Positions 25,666 to 35,167 of a stretch of DNA of 64,000 nucleotides are shown one piece after another. Where the stretch lies: assembly GCA_910578325.1 (NCBI GenBank), contig CAJTQT010000004.1:62001-126000 (forward strand), read 5' to 3'. This DNA comes from an uncultured Christensenella sp. (GTDB lineage: Bacteria; Bacillota; Clostridia; Christensenellales; CAG-917). Both the position numbers and the translations under genes were made by a program. Under the pieces are notes generated by a model that saw nothing but the letters and a program-made list of their open reading frames with translations, did no database searches and was not told where the DNA came from. Each line of letters begins with the position of its first letter. Position 1 is the first letter of the stretch.

Positions 25666-27318
25666 TTACTTTTTCCCGACTGACTTTCTGGTTTTAATGA
25701 GCAATACGCTAAGTACGCAAGCCGCCGCAAAACCTAAACACGCTATTACAAGTGCGGCAGTCACAAGCGCGCTGTCGGCGTCCTTGCCGTTTATTCCGTC
25801 AATACCGTCTTTTCCGTCGGAACCGTCAGAACCGTCTGCGCCGTTCAAGCCTTTAAGACTTTCGAGCCATTCTTCCAAAGTGCCTTCAAAACCGTTTTCG
25901 ACGGCTATATCGTATGCCGACTTTCCGTCGCTGCCGTCAATTCCGTCTATTCCGTCAATACCCTTGATGTTTGCGACTTTTGTCCAGGATTCCGTCTTTC
26001 CTTCGTATTTGTACAAATCCGAGGTTGCCGTATCCAGATACAGGTCGCCGTCCTGAACGAACATCTGCGGCGCGCCCTCTCCCGTAAACCAAAGGGTAGC
26101 GACGTTACGTTCGCCGAGATAGGCTTCTCCGTTATCGCCGATAACCACGCTGTAATATCCGTCCGCGCAGAAAACGTTTTCGGGACTTGCGGTATTTCCG
26201 CTTTTCGTATAGTCATACGTAAAGCGCGTGCCGTTTGAACTCTCTATCGGGTCCGGAGAGCCTACCGCGCTTATACCTATAACCGTACCCTGCCCGAACA
26301 CGCCTGCAACCTGAGCGGCTATGCCGTTCAGAACAAGATTCCGTTTGTCGCCGGCAGGGCTGTTGTTGCCGATAATCTTAGGCGTCCCGTACAGCACGAC
26401 AGTACCCGACAATGCGTTTACCCCCGTCTGGTTGCCTGAAACCGTTCCTCCCCCGATTTCGATATTCCCCAAAGAAGAAATACCGGTGACGTTGCCAGAT
26501 ATTTCACCGCCAATAACCGTAAAAAGGCTCTTATTATGGGCATAATCCACCGTTACACCGACGTTGCACTTTTCTATTTTTCCGCTCTTTAACTCAAACT
26601 CGGACGCCGCAAATATGCCGACCGCGCACTCGCGCACGGTGCCTCCGCGCAATTCCGCCCTTTTTGCGGACTCCGCTTCATATATGCCGTACTCGGAGTT
26701 TCCGCAAATCAATCCGCCGTAAACGTAAACTTCCGCTTTTTCGGAGATGTATATACCCCTGTTCGCGCCCGCTATCGCGCCGCCGTACACTTTAAGCGTT
26801 CCGCCCGAAACGGACACTGCGTATTCTCCGCCGCAAACGACGCCGCCGTTTATAGCCTTTTCATCGGAAACGTTACCGAATATATACTTACCGTTCTGCA
26901 CTATGTAATTATGTTTACCGCCCGATTTATTGCAATCGCAAATGGTAAGAGCGCCTCCGTCGCGAACTTCGATTGCGATTGCGGCAACTTCGGCGTCCGC
27001 GCCGACGTATTCGAGTTTATGTCCGTTCAGACAAAGCACCGTTTCCGCTGAAACGGTCAAGGTACGGGAAAGCGAAACGTCCAAGTTCAGAAAATAATTT
27101 CCCGCAGAAAGCGTATACTTACTGTCTTCCGAAAAGTAATCCGAGTCTATCGCGGTACCGGATTCGTGAACGCTCTCATCTCCGCATACGGGATAATCTG
27201 CGCCCGCGTCTGCGGCAAAAGCCACGCCGTGATTCAACGTAAGCAACGCCGCTATACATACTACTATCAGCGCGGCGATAATAAACGTCAGAAAAACACT
27301 TTGAATTTTCGATTTCAT
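25666..27318 (-). CDS. Cell-surface protein with beta-helix-like and collagen-like repeats
   Basis: Predicted exported and membrane-anchored protein of 550 residues. It has a signal peptide (about 1-35), a middle region of short G-rich strands (GGVVCGGEYAVSVSGGTLKVYGG, GGLICGNSEYGIYE and similar) that looks like a right-handed parallel beta-helix, and a C-terminal stalk with Gly-x-x triplets (GIDGIDGIDGSDG and GADGSDGSDGKDGIDG). The stalk is interrupted by the module SAYDIAVENGFEGTLEEWLESL, which recurs in Bacillota collagen-like proteins. A final membrane segment and basic end (about 520-550) follow; there is no LPxTG. ATG 27318 has GAGG five bases upstream. It sits in the otherwise conserved tgt-yajC junction. 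Confidence 0.8.
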   Translation of the reverse strand: MKSKIQSVFLTFIIAALIVVCIAALLTLNHGVAFAADAGADYPVCGDESVHESGTAIDSDYFSEDSKYTLSAGNYFLNLDVSLSRTLTVSAETVLCLNGHKLEYVGADAEVAAIAIEVRDGGALTICDCNKSGGKHNYIVQNGKYIFGNVSDEKAINGGVVCGGEYAVSVSGGTLKVYGGAIAGANRGIYISEKAEVYVYGGLICGNSEYGIYEAESAKRAELRGGTVRECAVGIFAASEFELKSGKIEKCNVGVTVDYAHNKSLFTVIGGEISGNVTGISSLGNIEIGGGTVSGNQTGVNALSGTVVLYGTPKIIGNNSPAGDKRNLVLNGIAAQVAGVFGQGTVIGISAVGSPDPIESSNGTRFTYDYTKSGNTASPENVFCADGYYSVVIGDNGEAYLGERNVATLWFTGEGAPQMFVQDGDLYLDTATSDLYKYEGKTESWTKVANIKGIDGIDGIDGSDGKSAYDIAVENGFEGTLEEWLESLKGLNGADGSDGSDGKDGIDGINGKDADSALVTAALVIACLGFAAACVLSVLLIKTRKSVGKK

Positions 27319-27512
27319 ATCAACCTCGATTTTCTTTGTATAATAATTGTCGCATAAAGATTCTATATGCAATTCTCTCTGCGGTCAACGGATTTAGGTT
27401 GGGATATTTATGGAAATTAGCCTCTCAACGGACATTATGTATCCGTAAAGTCCTCTTTCGGTAAAATATCCGCGGCAGAACTAAGGATGCGTAATATCGA
27501 TTCCTTTCACGC

Positions 27513-28616
27513 TTATCCCTTATACTGCGCCATAAATTCGTCGCGGAATTCCGAATATCTGTCCTCTAAAATCGCCTGTCTTATATCTGCGGCAAGTCTT
27601 TCGAGGAATCGTATATTGTGAATGGACAACAGTCTTCCGCCCATAATTTCGTCCGCCTTTATCAGATGACGCACGTACGCGCGGGTATAATTTTTGCAAG
27701 CATAGCAGTCGCAATCGGGATCCAACGGAGTAAAATCCTCGGCATAAGGCGCGTTTCTTACAGTCAAAAAGCCTTCTTTCACCATAGCCGTTCCGTTTCT
27801 GGCAATACGCGTAGGAAGCACGCAATCGAACATATCAACGCCTCTTGCCACTCCCTCGACTATATAATCCGCAGTGCCTACTCCCATCAGATAATGCGGT
27901 TGGTCTTTGGGAAGAATCGGTTGGAGAACGTCCAGCATTTCATACATCGTTTCCGCGCTTTCGCCGACGGAAAGACCGCCTATGGCGACGCCGCATTTAC
28001 AGTACGGAACCGTGCGTTCCGCACTTTCCTTACGCAAGTCCGCAAATACGTTGCCCTGTATAATCGGAAACAGCGTCTGATGCGGTTTCAACTCGTATTT
28101 AGCACATCTGTCCAACCATTTCAACGTGCGTTCCATAGCGTCGCGCGCTTTGTCGTGCGAAATATCGGGAGGCGTGCATTCGTCGAAAGCCATAACTATA
28201 TCCGAACCCAGAGCGCGTTGGACTTCCATTGATTTCTCGGGCGAGAAAAAGTGTTTGCTGCCGTCGAGAAAACTGTTGAATTCCACTCCGTCGTCGGTGA
28301 CTTTGCGCAGCGACGAAAGCGAGAATACCTGAAATCCGCCGCTGTCTGTCAGAATCGCTCCGTCCCAGTTCATAAACCGGTGCAGACCGCCCGCTTTTTC
28401 AATGAGGTCGTGTCCCGGACGCAAATACAGATGATAGGTGTTTGACAGCAGAATCTGCGCGCCCGTTTGTCGAACCTCTTCCGGCGCAAGTCCTTTAACC
28501 GTCGCTTTTGTGCCTACGGGCATAAAGCAAGGGGTGTCTATCACTCCGTGCTCGGTGTACAAACGTCCCACTCTCGCACCCGTTTTTTTGTCTTCGTGAA
28601 TAAGTTCAAATCTCAT
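27513..28616 (-). CDS. tgt: tRNA-guanine(34) transglycosylase
   Basis: Exchanges guanine-34 for preQ1 in tRNAs with GUN anticodons, the first tRNA step of queuosine synthesis. The 367 residues show the substrate loop DSGGFQVFSLS, catalytic-aspartate block FDCVLPTRIARNGTAM, and the zinc site CDCYACKNYTRAYVRHL with a later histidine. Length is slightly below the usual 370-380. It starts 35 bases after queA, and AAGGTG precedes the ATG. Confidence 0.97.
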   Translation of the reverse strand: MRFELIHEDKKTGARVGRLYTEHGVIDTPCFMPVGTKATVKGLAPEEVRQTGAQILLSNTYHLYLRPGHDLIEKAGGLHRFMNWDGAILTDSGGFQVFSLSSLRKVTDDGVEFNSFLDGSKHFFSPEKSMEVQRALGSDIVMAFDECTPPDISHDKARDAMERTLKWLDRCAKYELKPHQTLFPIIQGNVFADLRKESAERTVPYCKCGVAIGGLSVGESAETMYEMLDVLQPILPKDQPHYLMGVGTADYIVEGVARGVDMFDCVLPTRIARNGTAMVKEGFLTVRNAPYAEDFTPLDPDCDCYACKNYTRAYVRHLIKADEIMGGRLLSIHNIRFLERLAADIRQAILEDRYSEFRDEFMAQYKG

Positions 28617-28651
28617 ATATGTTCACCTTAAAAATTTTTTTCTCTTTAAAC

Positions 28652-29704
28652 TCAAACGAAGAACGAACTGTCTCCGAACGAGAAAAATCTGTATTTCTCC
28701 CCGACAGCCTCTTCGTACACACGCAACGTATTTTCTCTGCCGGCAAATGCCGACACCAGCATAATGAGCGTACTCTCGGGCAAGTGGAAGTTGGTGATCA
28801 GACCTTTGACGCATTTAAAACGATATCCGGGATATATGAAGATATCCGTCTCGCCTTTGCTCGGTTTTACGTAACCGTTCTCGTCTGCGACGGATTCCAG
28901 AGTTCGTACGCTTGTCGTGCCCACGCAAATAACCCGCCTGCCCTCCGATATCGCGCTGTTGATTTTTCGCGCCGCGTCGTCATCGATCTCATAATACTCT
29001 GTGTGCATCTTGTGATCGAGTATATTCTCTTCTTTTACAGGACGGAACGTGCCCAGTCCTATATGCAGCAAAACCGTTGCAAATTCCACGCCGAGTTCTT
29101 TAAGTTGCGTCATAAGTTCGGGAGTAAAGTGCAATCCGGCGGTTGGAGCGGCGGCAGAGCCGTCCACTTTGCTGTACACCGTCTGATATCTTTCCTTATC
29201 CTGCAACCGCTCTTTGATATAAGGCGGCAGAGGCATATTCCCCACCTTATCGAGAATATCTTCAAAAACCCCGTCAAATTGAAATTCAACCGTTCTTGCG
29301 CCGTATTCGCCTATACCTGTCACAACCGCTCTCAACCCCTCTGCATAATGAATCACACTTCCCAGACGCGCTTTGCGGGCGGGTTTCATTATAGTCTCCC
29401 AGCGGGTATAGTCGAGACGTTTTAGAAGAAGAGTTTCGAGCACGCTTTCTCGGTTTTCTATATGCCCGAAAATTCGCGCGGGGATAACCCTCGTGTTGTT
29501 TATTACAAGCAAATCGCCTTTTTTCAAAAAGGAAGGCAAATCGTAAAAATGTCTGTGTAAAATCTCGTCTTTCGCTCTGTCGTAAACAAGCAGGCGCGAA
29601 CTGTCGCGAGGCTCCGCGGGAGTCTGCGCTATAAGTTCTTCCGGCAATTCGTAAAAGAAATCGTGCGTCGATAGCGATTTCGCGTTTTTGTCTTCGTTCT
29701 GCAT
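28652..29704 (-). CDS. queA: S-adenosylmethionine:tRNA ribosyltransferase-isomerase
   Basis: Transfers the ribosyl group of SAM to preQ1-modified tRNA, forming epoxyqueuosine. At 350 residues it is a standard QueA with FFYELPEELIAQTPAEPRDSSRLLV at the start, RGTFRPVKEENI-type region (LGTFRPV) and FHLPESTLIMLVSAF near the end. The first 13 residues are an extra polar stretch. It lies between ruvB and tgt. Confidence 0.97.
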   Translation of the reverse strand: MQNEDKNAKSLSTHDFFYELPEELIAQTPAEPRDSSRLLVYDRAKDEILHRHFYDLPSFLKKGDLLVINNTRVIPARIFGHIENRESVLETLLLKRLDYTRWETIMKPARKARLGSVIHYAEGLRAVVTGIGEYGARTVEFQFDGVFEDILDKVGNMPLPPYIKERLQDKERYQTVYSKVDGSAAAPTAGLHFTPELMTQLKELGVEFATVLLHIGLGTFRPVKEENILDHKMHTEYYEIDDDAARKINSAISEGRRVICVGTTSVRTLESVADENGYVKPSKGETDIFIYPGYRFKCVKGLITNFHLPESTLIMLVSAFAGRENTLRVYEEAVGEKYRFFSFGDSSFFV

Positions 29705-29771
29705 AATCCGTATATTTATCTTTTCGTTCTATTTCATAAACCGCTTATTTTGCGATATAAGTCTTAGAAGT

Positions 29772-30818
29772 TCATTCCGTTTGATACTTTTTCCCCAGAT
29801 GTTCGTACGCATTCGCCGTACAGGTTCTCCCCCTCGGCGTACGGGTAATAAATCCCAGTTGTATGAGGAACGGTTCAACCACGTCCTCTATCGTCGAAGC
29901 CTCTTCCCCCGTTGCGGCTGCAAGCGTATCAAGCCCGACGGGACCGCCGCCGAATTTTTCGATAATCGCTTCGAGCACAGTCCTGTCCGTAACGTCGAGT
30001 CCCAGATCGTCCACGTCCATAAGCGTAAGGGCTTTTCTGGTTATCGAAAAATTGATGCGGTCGAGTTTTTCATACTGCGCAAAGTCGCGCACTCTTCTTA
30101 AAAGTCTGTTCGCAATTCGCGGCGTGCCCCGGCTGCGCTTTGCCAGTTCGAGCGCGGCGTCGGCGTCAATAGGGATCCCGAGTATCCTCGCCGAGCGCGT
30201 AATAATGCTCATAAGTTCCTCCGGACTGTACATTTCAAGTCTGAGCATCATACCGAAACGGTCGCGCAACGGACTCGAAAGCATACCTGCACGGGTTGTC
30301 GCTCCTATGAGCGTAAATCTTTTCAGCGGCAGTCTTATGCTCCGCGCCATCGGACCTTTCCCCGAAACGAAATCCAAAGAGAAATCCTCCATAGCGGGAT
30401 AAAGCACTTCTTCTATATTTCTGTTGAGCCTGTGTATTTCGTCGATAAAGAGAATATCGCCTTTTTCAAGGTTCGTCAAAATTGCCGCAAGGTCGGCGGC
30501 GCGCTCGATAGCAGGTCCGCTGGTCACGCGGATCTGCGAGCCGAGTTCGCAGGCTATGACATGCGCAAGAGTGGTTTTTCCTAGACCGGGAGGACCGTAA
30601 AGCAGAACGTGGTCAAGCGCGTCCTTTCTCTCTTTTGCGGCGGTGATATATACGTCGAGATTCTTTTTGATTTTAGACTGTCCCACGTATTCCGACATAG
30701 TATGCGGCCGAAGGGAATTTTCAGCCTCGTCGTCCTCTATCGTCAGACTGCTTACAAGTCTGTTATCGAGATCGCCGCTATCGGCGCTATTCTCTTTTGA
30801 AAACTGTGATTTTATCAT
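29772..30818 (-). CDS. ruvB: Holliday junction branch-migration ATPase RuvB
   Basis: Hexameric AAA+ motor that drives branch migration with RuvA. The 348 residues have Walker A GPPGLGKTTLAHVIA near 76, Walker B DILFIDEIHRLN, sensor I ATTRAGMLSSPLRDRFG and a C-terminal winged helix ending in GRTCTANAYEHLG. It is preceded by ruvA 39 bases upstream. Confidence 0.98.
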   Translation of the reverse strand: MIKSQFSKENSADSGDLDNRLVSSLTIEDDEAENSLRPHTMSEYVGQSKIKKNLDVYITAAKERKDALDHVLLYGPPGLGKTTLAHVIACELGSQIRVTSGPAIERAADLAAILTNLEKGDILFIDEIHRLNRNIEEVLYPAMEDFSLDFVSGKGPMARSIRLPLKRFTLIGATTRAGMLSSPLRDRFGMMLRLEMYSPEELMSIITRSARILGIPIDADAALELAKRSRGTPRIANRLLRRVRDFAQYEKLDRINFSITRKALTLMDVDDLGLDVTDRTVLEAIIEKFGGGPVGLDTLAAATGEEASTIEDVVEPFLIQLGFITRTPRGRTCTANAYEHLGKKYQTE

Positions 30819-30857
30819 ATAATCCTCATTTATAAGGTTTGACTTTGAGCAAAAGCG

Positions 30858-31442
30858 TTATCCGAGTTTCTTTAAGCAATACGCTATTATATTCTCCGCT
30901 CCGCTGACTTCCTTTTTCGCTTCGCTTACTGCGCGTACGGCGTCGGTTTTGGAAATTCCCAAAGATTCGAGCGCAAACACCGCGTCCGCAACGTCGTCTC
31001 CCGCAATCGCGCCGCCGCCCGAAGCGTCCGTTCCCGCAACGTCTTCCGCCGCCGCGTCGCGGAGATTGAGCACAATAAGTTCGGCTGTCTTTTTGCCCAG
31101 TCCCTTTATCTTGCATAACGTCTTTACGTCGCCGCTCGCAATTGCGACCGTCAACGTTCTGAGGTCGTAACCTCCCAGTATCTGCATCGCCATTTTAGGT
31201 CCTATTCCGCTTATATCGATAAGTCTGAGAAAAAGCCTTTTTTCCTCTTCGCGGGAAAACCCGTACAGCGACATCTCGTCTTCCCGCACGTAGAGATAGG
31301 TATATATTTTTACAATCTCGCCCGCGTCAACGTCAAAAAGCGTATTTCCGCTTACGCCGAGTTCATATCCTATTCCGTTGTTTTCTACCACAAGTCCGTT
31401 CGACGTTTTTCCGACGACCTTGCCGATAATATAATTGTACAT
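30858..31442 (-). CDS. ruvA: Holliday junction-binding protein RuvA
   Basis: Tetrameric protein that holds the four-way junction flat for RuvB. The 194 residues comprise an OB fold (MYNYIIGKVVGKTSNGLVVENNGIGYEL region), two helix-hairpin-helix motifs (DISGIGPKMAMQIL and KIKGLGKKTAELIVLNL), an acidic Ala/Gly-rich linker and domain III that contacts RuvB. Spacing to ruvC is 21 bases. Confidence 0.97.
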   Translation of the reverse strand: MYNYIIGKVVGKTSNGLVVENNGIGYELGVSGNTLFDVDAGEIVKIYTYLYVREDEMSLYGFSREEEKRLFLRLIDISGIGPKMAMQILGGYDLRTLTVAIASGDVKTLCKIKGLGKKTAELIVLNLRDAAAEDVAGTDASGGGAIAGDDVADAVFALESLGISKTDAVRAVSEAKKEVSGAENIIAYCLKKLG

Positions 31443-31463
31443 ATCTCACCTTTATGTTTTTGT

Positions 31464-31961
31464 TCAGTTTATTTTGAAAGACGTGGACATTCTGCTGGTC
31501 TGCGCGTGGCACAGCGCAACCGCAAGCGCGTCCGCCGCGTCGTCCGGACGGGGTACGCTTCTCAGCCTGAGCAATGCCTGCACCATATGCTGCATCTGCA
31601 TTTTATCCGCCGCGCCGTAGCCTGTTATCGCCTGCTTTATCTGATTAGGAGTATACTCGTACACCTCGTCTTTAAGGCTTTTGACCGCCGTCAGAAGAAT
31701 AACGCCTCTCGCTTCTGCCACGGGTATGCCCGTAGTGATGTTCTTGCTGAAAAACAGTTCCTCTATGGCGATATTTTCGGGTTTGAAAGTTTCAATCAAC
31801 TCCTTTACGCCATCTTCGAGTTGGCACAGCCTCTGCGGTAACGTACACTCTTTCGGAGTCGTAACAACGCCGTAATCGACAACTTTAAAGTTGCCGTGCA
31901 CCGCGTCTATAACACCGTAGCCCATAGTGGCAAGTCCGGGATCTATGCCTAAGATTATCAT
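31464..31961 (-). CDS. ruvC: Holliday junction resolvase RuvC
   Basis: Endonuclease that cuts Holliday junctions symmetrically. The 165 residues carry the acidic active site: D7 in MIILGIDPGLATMGYG, E in IAIEELFFSKN (about 66-76), and the D pair in PDDAADALAVALCH at about 139-152. Length is standard. It heads the ruvC-ruvA-ruvB-queA-tgt series and follows the ABC ATPase by nine bases. Confidence 0.97.
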   Translation of the reverse strand: MIILGIDPGLATMGYGVIDAVHGNFKVVDYGVVTTPKECTLPQRLCQLEDGVKELIETFKPENIAIEELFFSKNITTGIPVAEARGVILLTAVKSLKDEVYEYTPNQIKQAITGYGAADKMQMQHMVQALLRLRSVPRPDDAADALAVALCHAQTSRMSTSFKIN

Positions 31962-31970
31962 AAGCGCGAA

Positions 31971-33041
31971 TCACCTCAGTATACTGTTCTCGCTTGCGAA
32001 ATCGTAAAGATTCGCATATCGCAGGTCGGGCAACGTACAGACTTTATCGGCCTTTCCGTCTTTTCTGACCCTCGCGCCGCTTTCCGTATGCAAAACGTAT
32101 TTTTCGCCGTCGCGCAAAGCGTATATCACGTTTTCGGTTCTTTCTCCGTGCTCGGCGAATTTATCCGAATTCCATCCTACGAATATATCCTTATCCTCAT
32201 ATCCGTACGCGAGTCTGTCAGCGAATATTTCAGCGTCTATAACGAACTCTCTCGCTTCTTCCGTCGGAGTCTCGACACCGAGCACAAGAGTCAGTCTTCC
32301 GTTTCGGCGTTCCAGACGCGCCCTTTCGAATCTGTAATCCGAGTCCAACGCCTGCGCCGCCCATATATTCGAAGGCTCCCTGCGGATATCTTCTAATGTT
32401 CCTATCTGCTTTATCTCGCCGTAGTGCATCACCGCGATTCTGTCGGCGACGGACAACGCCTCGTCCGCATATTCGGTGGCGTACACCACGCTCACGCCCG
32501 CCTTTGCCTTCTCGACAAAAACAGGAGCGATTTCCCGCCAGAGCAGTTCCGCCTCATCTCGCGCGAGTCCGCTTGTTATGTCGTCCGCAAGCAGAACCGA
32601 ATATTCTCTCACAAACAACCTTGCCGCGCTCAAACGCTTTACGTCTATAAGCGGCATTTTACTGACTTTTTCATACAGGCACGCCGTTATGCCCATTCTC
32701 TGCGCGGCATATTTTACACGCCTGTCTATCTCAGGCTTCTCCATTCCTCTCACTCTGAGCGGATAAGCCAGATTATAATAAAAACTTCTGTTTTTGAATA
32801 CCGCCGAATCGTCAAACAGCATAATAACGTTGTCGGGGCGTTTTTCAATCGGCTCGCCGTCTATGAGGATTACGCCGTCGAAATCGGTTATGCCTGCAAT
32901 CGCCTTTAACAACGTAGTCTTGCCGCTCCCTTTATCGCCGAGAAGAGCGACGGTTTCTCCGTCGCCTACCCTCATATCGAAAGTGCCTATCGCCCTCGCC
33001 CCGTACAGATACTGTTTGGAAACGCCAGTAAGTTCTATCAT
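31971..33041 (-). CDS. Degenerate MalK/UgpC-like ABC ATPase
   Basis: ABC-type ATP-binding protein of 356 residues with the two-part layout of sugar-importer ATPases: nucleotide-binding domain (1-235) and a C-terminal OB-type domain. Walker A is intact (G35-DKGSGKTT43). The other motifs are changed: the Q-loop position reads LFDD (76-78) instead of FQ, the signature LSGGQ region reads DVKRLSAAR (133-141), Walker B ends LLADD (150-154) with D for the catalytic E, and the H-switch is T188-E189 instead of TH. ATP might bind but normal hydrolysis is unlikely. No permease gene is adjacent. It lies two bases after yfbR and nine before ruvC, inside a tight operon, so it is probably expressed and maintained. 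Confidence 0.82.
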   Translation of the reverse strand: MIELTGVSKQYLYGARAIGTFDMRVGDGETVALLGDKGSGKTTLLKAIAGITDFDGVILIDGEPIEKRPDNVIMLFDDSAVFKNRSFYYNLAYPLRVRGMEKPEIDRRVKYAAQRMGITACLYEKVSKMPLIDVKRLSAARLFVREYSVLLADDITSGLARDEAELLWREIAPVFVEKAKAGVSVVYATEYADEALSVADRIAVMHYGEIKQIGTLEDIRREPSNIWAAQALDSDYRFERARLERRNGRLTLVLGVETPTEEAREFVIDAEIFADRLAYGYEDKDIFVGWNSDKFAEHGERTENVIYALRDGEKYVLHTESGARVRKDGKADKVCTLPDLRYANLYDFASENSILR

Positions 33042-33043
33042 AG

Positions 33044-33622
33044 TTACAGAATATCCAGCGACGAGTTGAACCCGTCCATAAAGTTGTCGAGGAAATAACC
33101 CAGTTCGGGATAATTCACCCGCGTTTCGTCAAGCACTTTTTGCAGACGGTTGAACGCCTTATCGAACTCGCGGTTTCCAAGTAGCCTTTCTTCAGAACAC
33201 TTGACGTAAGCGGACAGTTTGTCCGCGATTTTCATAATTTTGTATTCTTCGCTGTTCTCGTCGGGTTCAATATACTCTCTGTACACACCTTGCAGTTGGA
33301 CGGGAAGCGAATCGAGCAGTCTCTCGTTGATCGCGTCTTCGATTTCCGCATACGCGCCTTTTATGCTGGAATTATAGTACTTGACGGGAGTAGGCAAATC
33401 TCCGCTTACCACTTCCGCCGTATCGTGATAAAGCGCAAGCGACGCGATTTTGTCCACGTTGACGTTTCCGCCGTACAGCGTATTGCGGATTATCCCGAGC
33501 GCCTGTCCGAATATCGCGACGGACGCAGAATGCTGCATCAGGTCCTCTTTGATATTCGAGCGCATCAGATTCCAACGCTGTATGAGTTTCATTCTGTTCA
33601 TAAATGCATAAAAAGCGTACAT
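33044..33622 (-). CDS. YfbR-like 5'-deoxynucleotidase (HD domain)
   Basis: HD-superfamily phosphohydrolase of 192 residues. It has the YfbR pattern RWNLMRSNIKEDLMQHS with H31, then H66-D67 with TAE, and further conserved KIADKLSAYVKC. E. coli YfbR dephosphorylates deoxynucleoside 5'-monophosphates, so a role in nucleotide pool control is likely by family. It is the first gene of the group leading into the ABC ATPase and ruvCAB. Confidence 0.85.
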   Translation of the reverse strand: MYAFYAFMNRMKLIQRWNLMRSNIKEDLMQHSASVAIFGQALGIIRNTLYGGNVNVDKIASLALYHDTAEVVSGDLPTPVKYYNSSIKGAYAEIEDAINERLLDSLPVQLQGVYREYIEPDENSEEYKIMKIADKLSAYVKCSEERLLGNREFDKAFNRLQKVLDETRVNYPELGYFLDNFMDGFNSSLDIL

Positions 33623-33775
33623 ATTTCACCTCTGTTTTCCGAAGAACCCCTCTTCCGCGCGCCCGCCTCAGAAAGGCAAACGCACGGACAAAAGTATCTT
33701 TTTCGGATTTTACAATGCAATTATGCCATTTGCGCCGTCCCGTTTTCGGGACAGACAACAACAGTTACTTCAAAT

Positions 33776-35167
33776 TCAGATTATATACTTTTCGTTCTTT
33801 TTCGGCGCGCTTTCCAGTTCCGCCTTTTTAGCCTCGTAGCCTTTGCGGTCAAACATAGCGTAAGTGGCGTTTTTGCCTTCTTCTACGCCGGGTTGATTGA
33901 AAGTATCGATATTCAGCATCTTTCCGCAATATGCGGTTTCGAGTTGGAAGAACATCAGAAGTTGTCCGATCGAGCGCGCGTTGACTTCGTCGAGAAGTAT
34001 TGTTCTGTTCATATGTTTGGAGCGCGTAAGCGCGTATTCGGTAGCCCTGCGTTCGGTGTTTATAAGTTCGCCCATAGTATGTCCGCAGAGGAAGTTGACG
34101 TCCGCGAACTGCTCCGCGCCGTTTGCAATCTGCACGTCTTTTCTGAACTTCTCTACGCCTATGATCGTAATAACCTTGTCGAACGGACCTTCCGTATAAA
34201 GTTGAACCTGTGAATGCTGATCCGTTACGCCGAGTGCTTTGACGGGAGTCTGTCCCTTGTGCACGGTATTCCCGTCAAAGTCCACCGCCTTGCCAAGACT
34301 CTCGCCCCAGAGTTGACAGTACCAGTCCGCCATAAGTTTGAGGGAGTCGGCATACGGCATCATAACGGACACGTTCTTGCCCATTTCTTCCATTGCGATA
34401 TACTGTAAAACCGCCGCCATAAGCGCGGGATTTTTATACGGGTCGGAACCGTTGCACTTTTTATCCATTTCCGCCGCGCCGACGAGAAGTCCGATGATAT
34501 CGATGCCTAAAACCGCCGCGGGAAGAAGTCCCACCGGGCACAGTTCGCTGAATCTTCCGCCAACTCCGTCTGGTATGTAATATGTCTTGAATCCCTCTTC
34601 CTTTGCAAGTTTGATGAGATTGCCTTTGCTTTCAGACGTAGTTGCGATAATGTGCTTAGCCCAGTCCTTTCCGCATTTCTTTTTGAGAATATCGGTGATT
34701 ATAAGATACTGGCTCATAGTTTCGGAAGTCGCGCCGCTCTTTGTAACGACGTTGAACATCGTCTCAGCAGGGTCGATAACGTCGAGCAAGGCTATCATTC
34801 TTTCGGGGTCCACGTTGTCCTCTACGTAGAATTTCACCCCGCGCTTGCTTTCGTCGAGTTCGTTGTATCTCAAATGGCAGAGCGCGTTGAAAACCGCCAT
34901 AGGACCGAGCGCGCTTCCGCCTATGCCCAGAACTACGAAATTCTTGAATTTGGCGCGAACCTCCGCCGCCGTAACAATTATGTCGCGGACGGTATCTTCC
35001 TGATTGTACGGAAGTTCCGACCAGCCCATCCAACCCGTGCCGCGGTTTTTCTCGAAATAAGTATACGCGTCCTCTGTCTTTGCACGCACCGCTTCGATCT
35101 GCTTTTCGGTTATGCCCTGCTCGCCGATATAAGCGTCCATCATATTGTTGAAATCGAATTTTATCAT
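33776..35167 (-). CDS. pgi: Glucose-6-phosphate isomerase
   Basis: Interconverts glucose-6-phosphate and fructose-6-phosphate. The 463 residues include VVLGIGGSALGPMAV, the sugar-phosphate loop VVTKSGATSETM, and the C-terminal DQHSQVQLYTEGPFDKVIT block characteristic of Bacillota-type PGI. Length is normal. Its ATG overlaps the upstream isomerase-like gene stop by four bases. Confidence 0.97.
   Translation of the reverse strand: MIKFDFNNMMDAYIGEQGITEKQIEAVRAKTEDAYTYFEKNRGTGWMGWSELPYNQEDTVRDIIVTAAEVRAKFKNFVVLGIGGSALGPMAVFNALCHLRYNELDESKRGVKFYVEDNVDPERMIALLDVIDPAETMFNVVTKSGATSETMSQYLIITDILKKKCGKDWAKHIIATTSESKGNLIKLAKEEGFKTYYIPDGVGGRFSELCPVGLLPAAVLGIDIIGLLVGAAEMDKKCNGSDPYKNPALMAAVLQYIAMEEMGKNVSVMMPYADSLKLMADWYCQLWGESLGKAVDFDGNTVHKGQTPVKALGVTDQHSQVQLYTEGPFDKVITIIGVEKFRKDVQIANGAEQFADVNFLCGHTMGELINTERRATEYALTRSKHMNRTILLDEVNARSIGQLLMFFQLETAYCGKMLNIDTFNQPGVEEGKNATYAMFDRKGYEAKKAELESAPKKNEKYII

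Noticed and set aside
33747..33762. GTCCCG/CGGGAC hairpin after pgi as a terminator
   Set aside because: There is no T-run on either strand, so termination is not supported.
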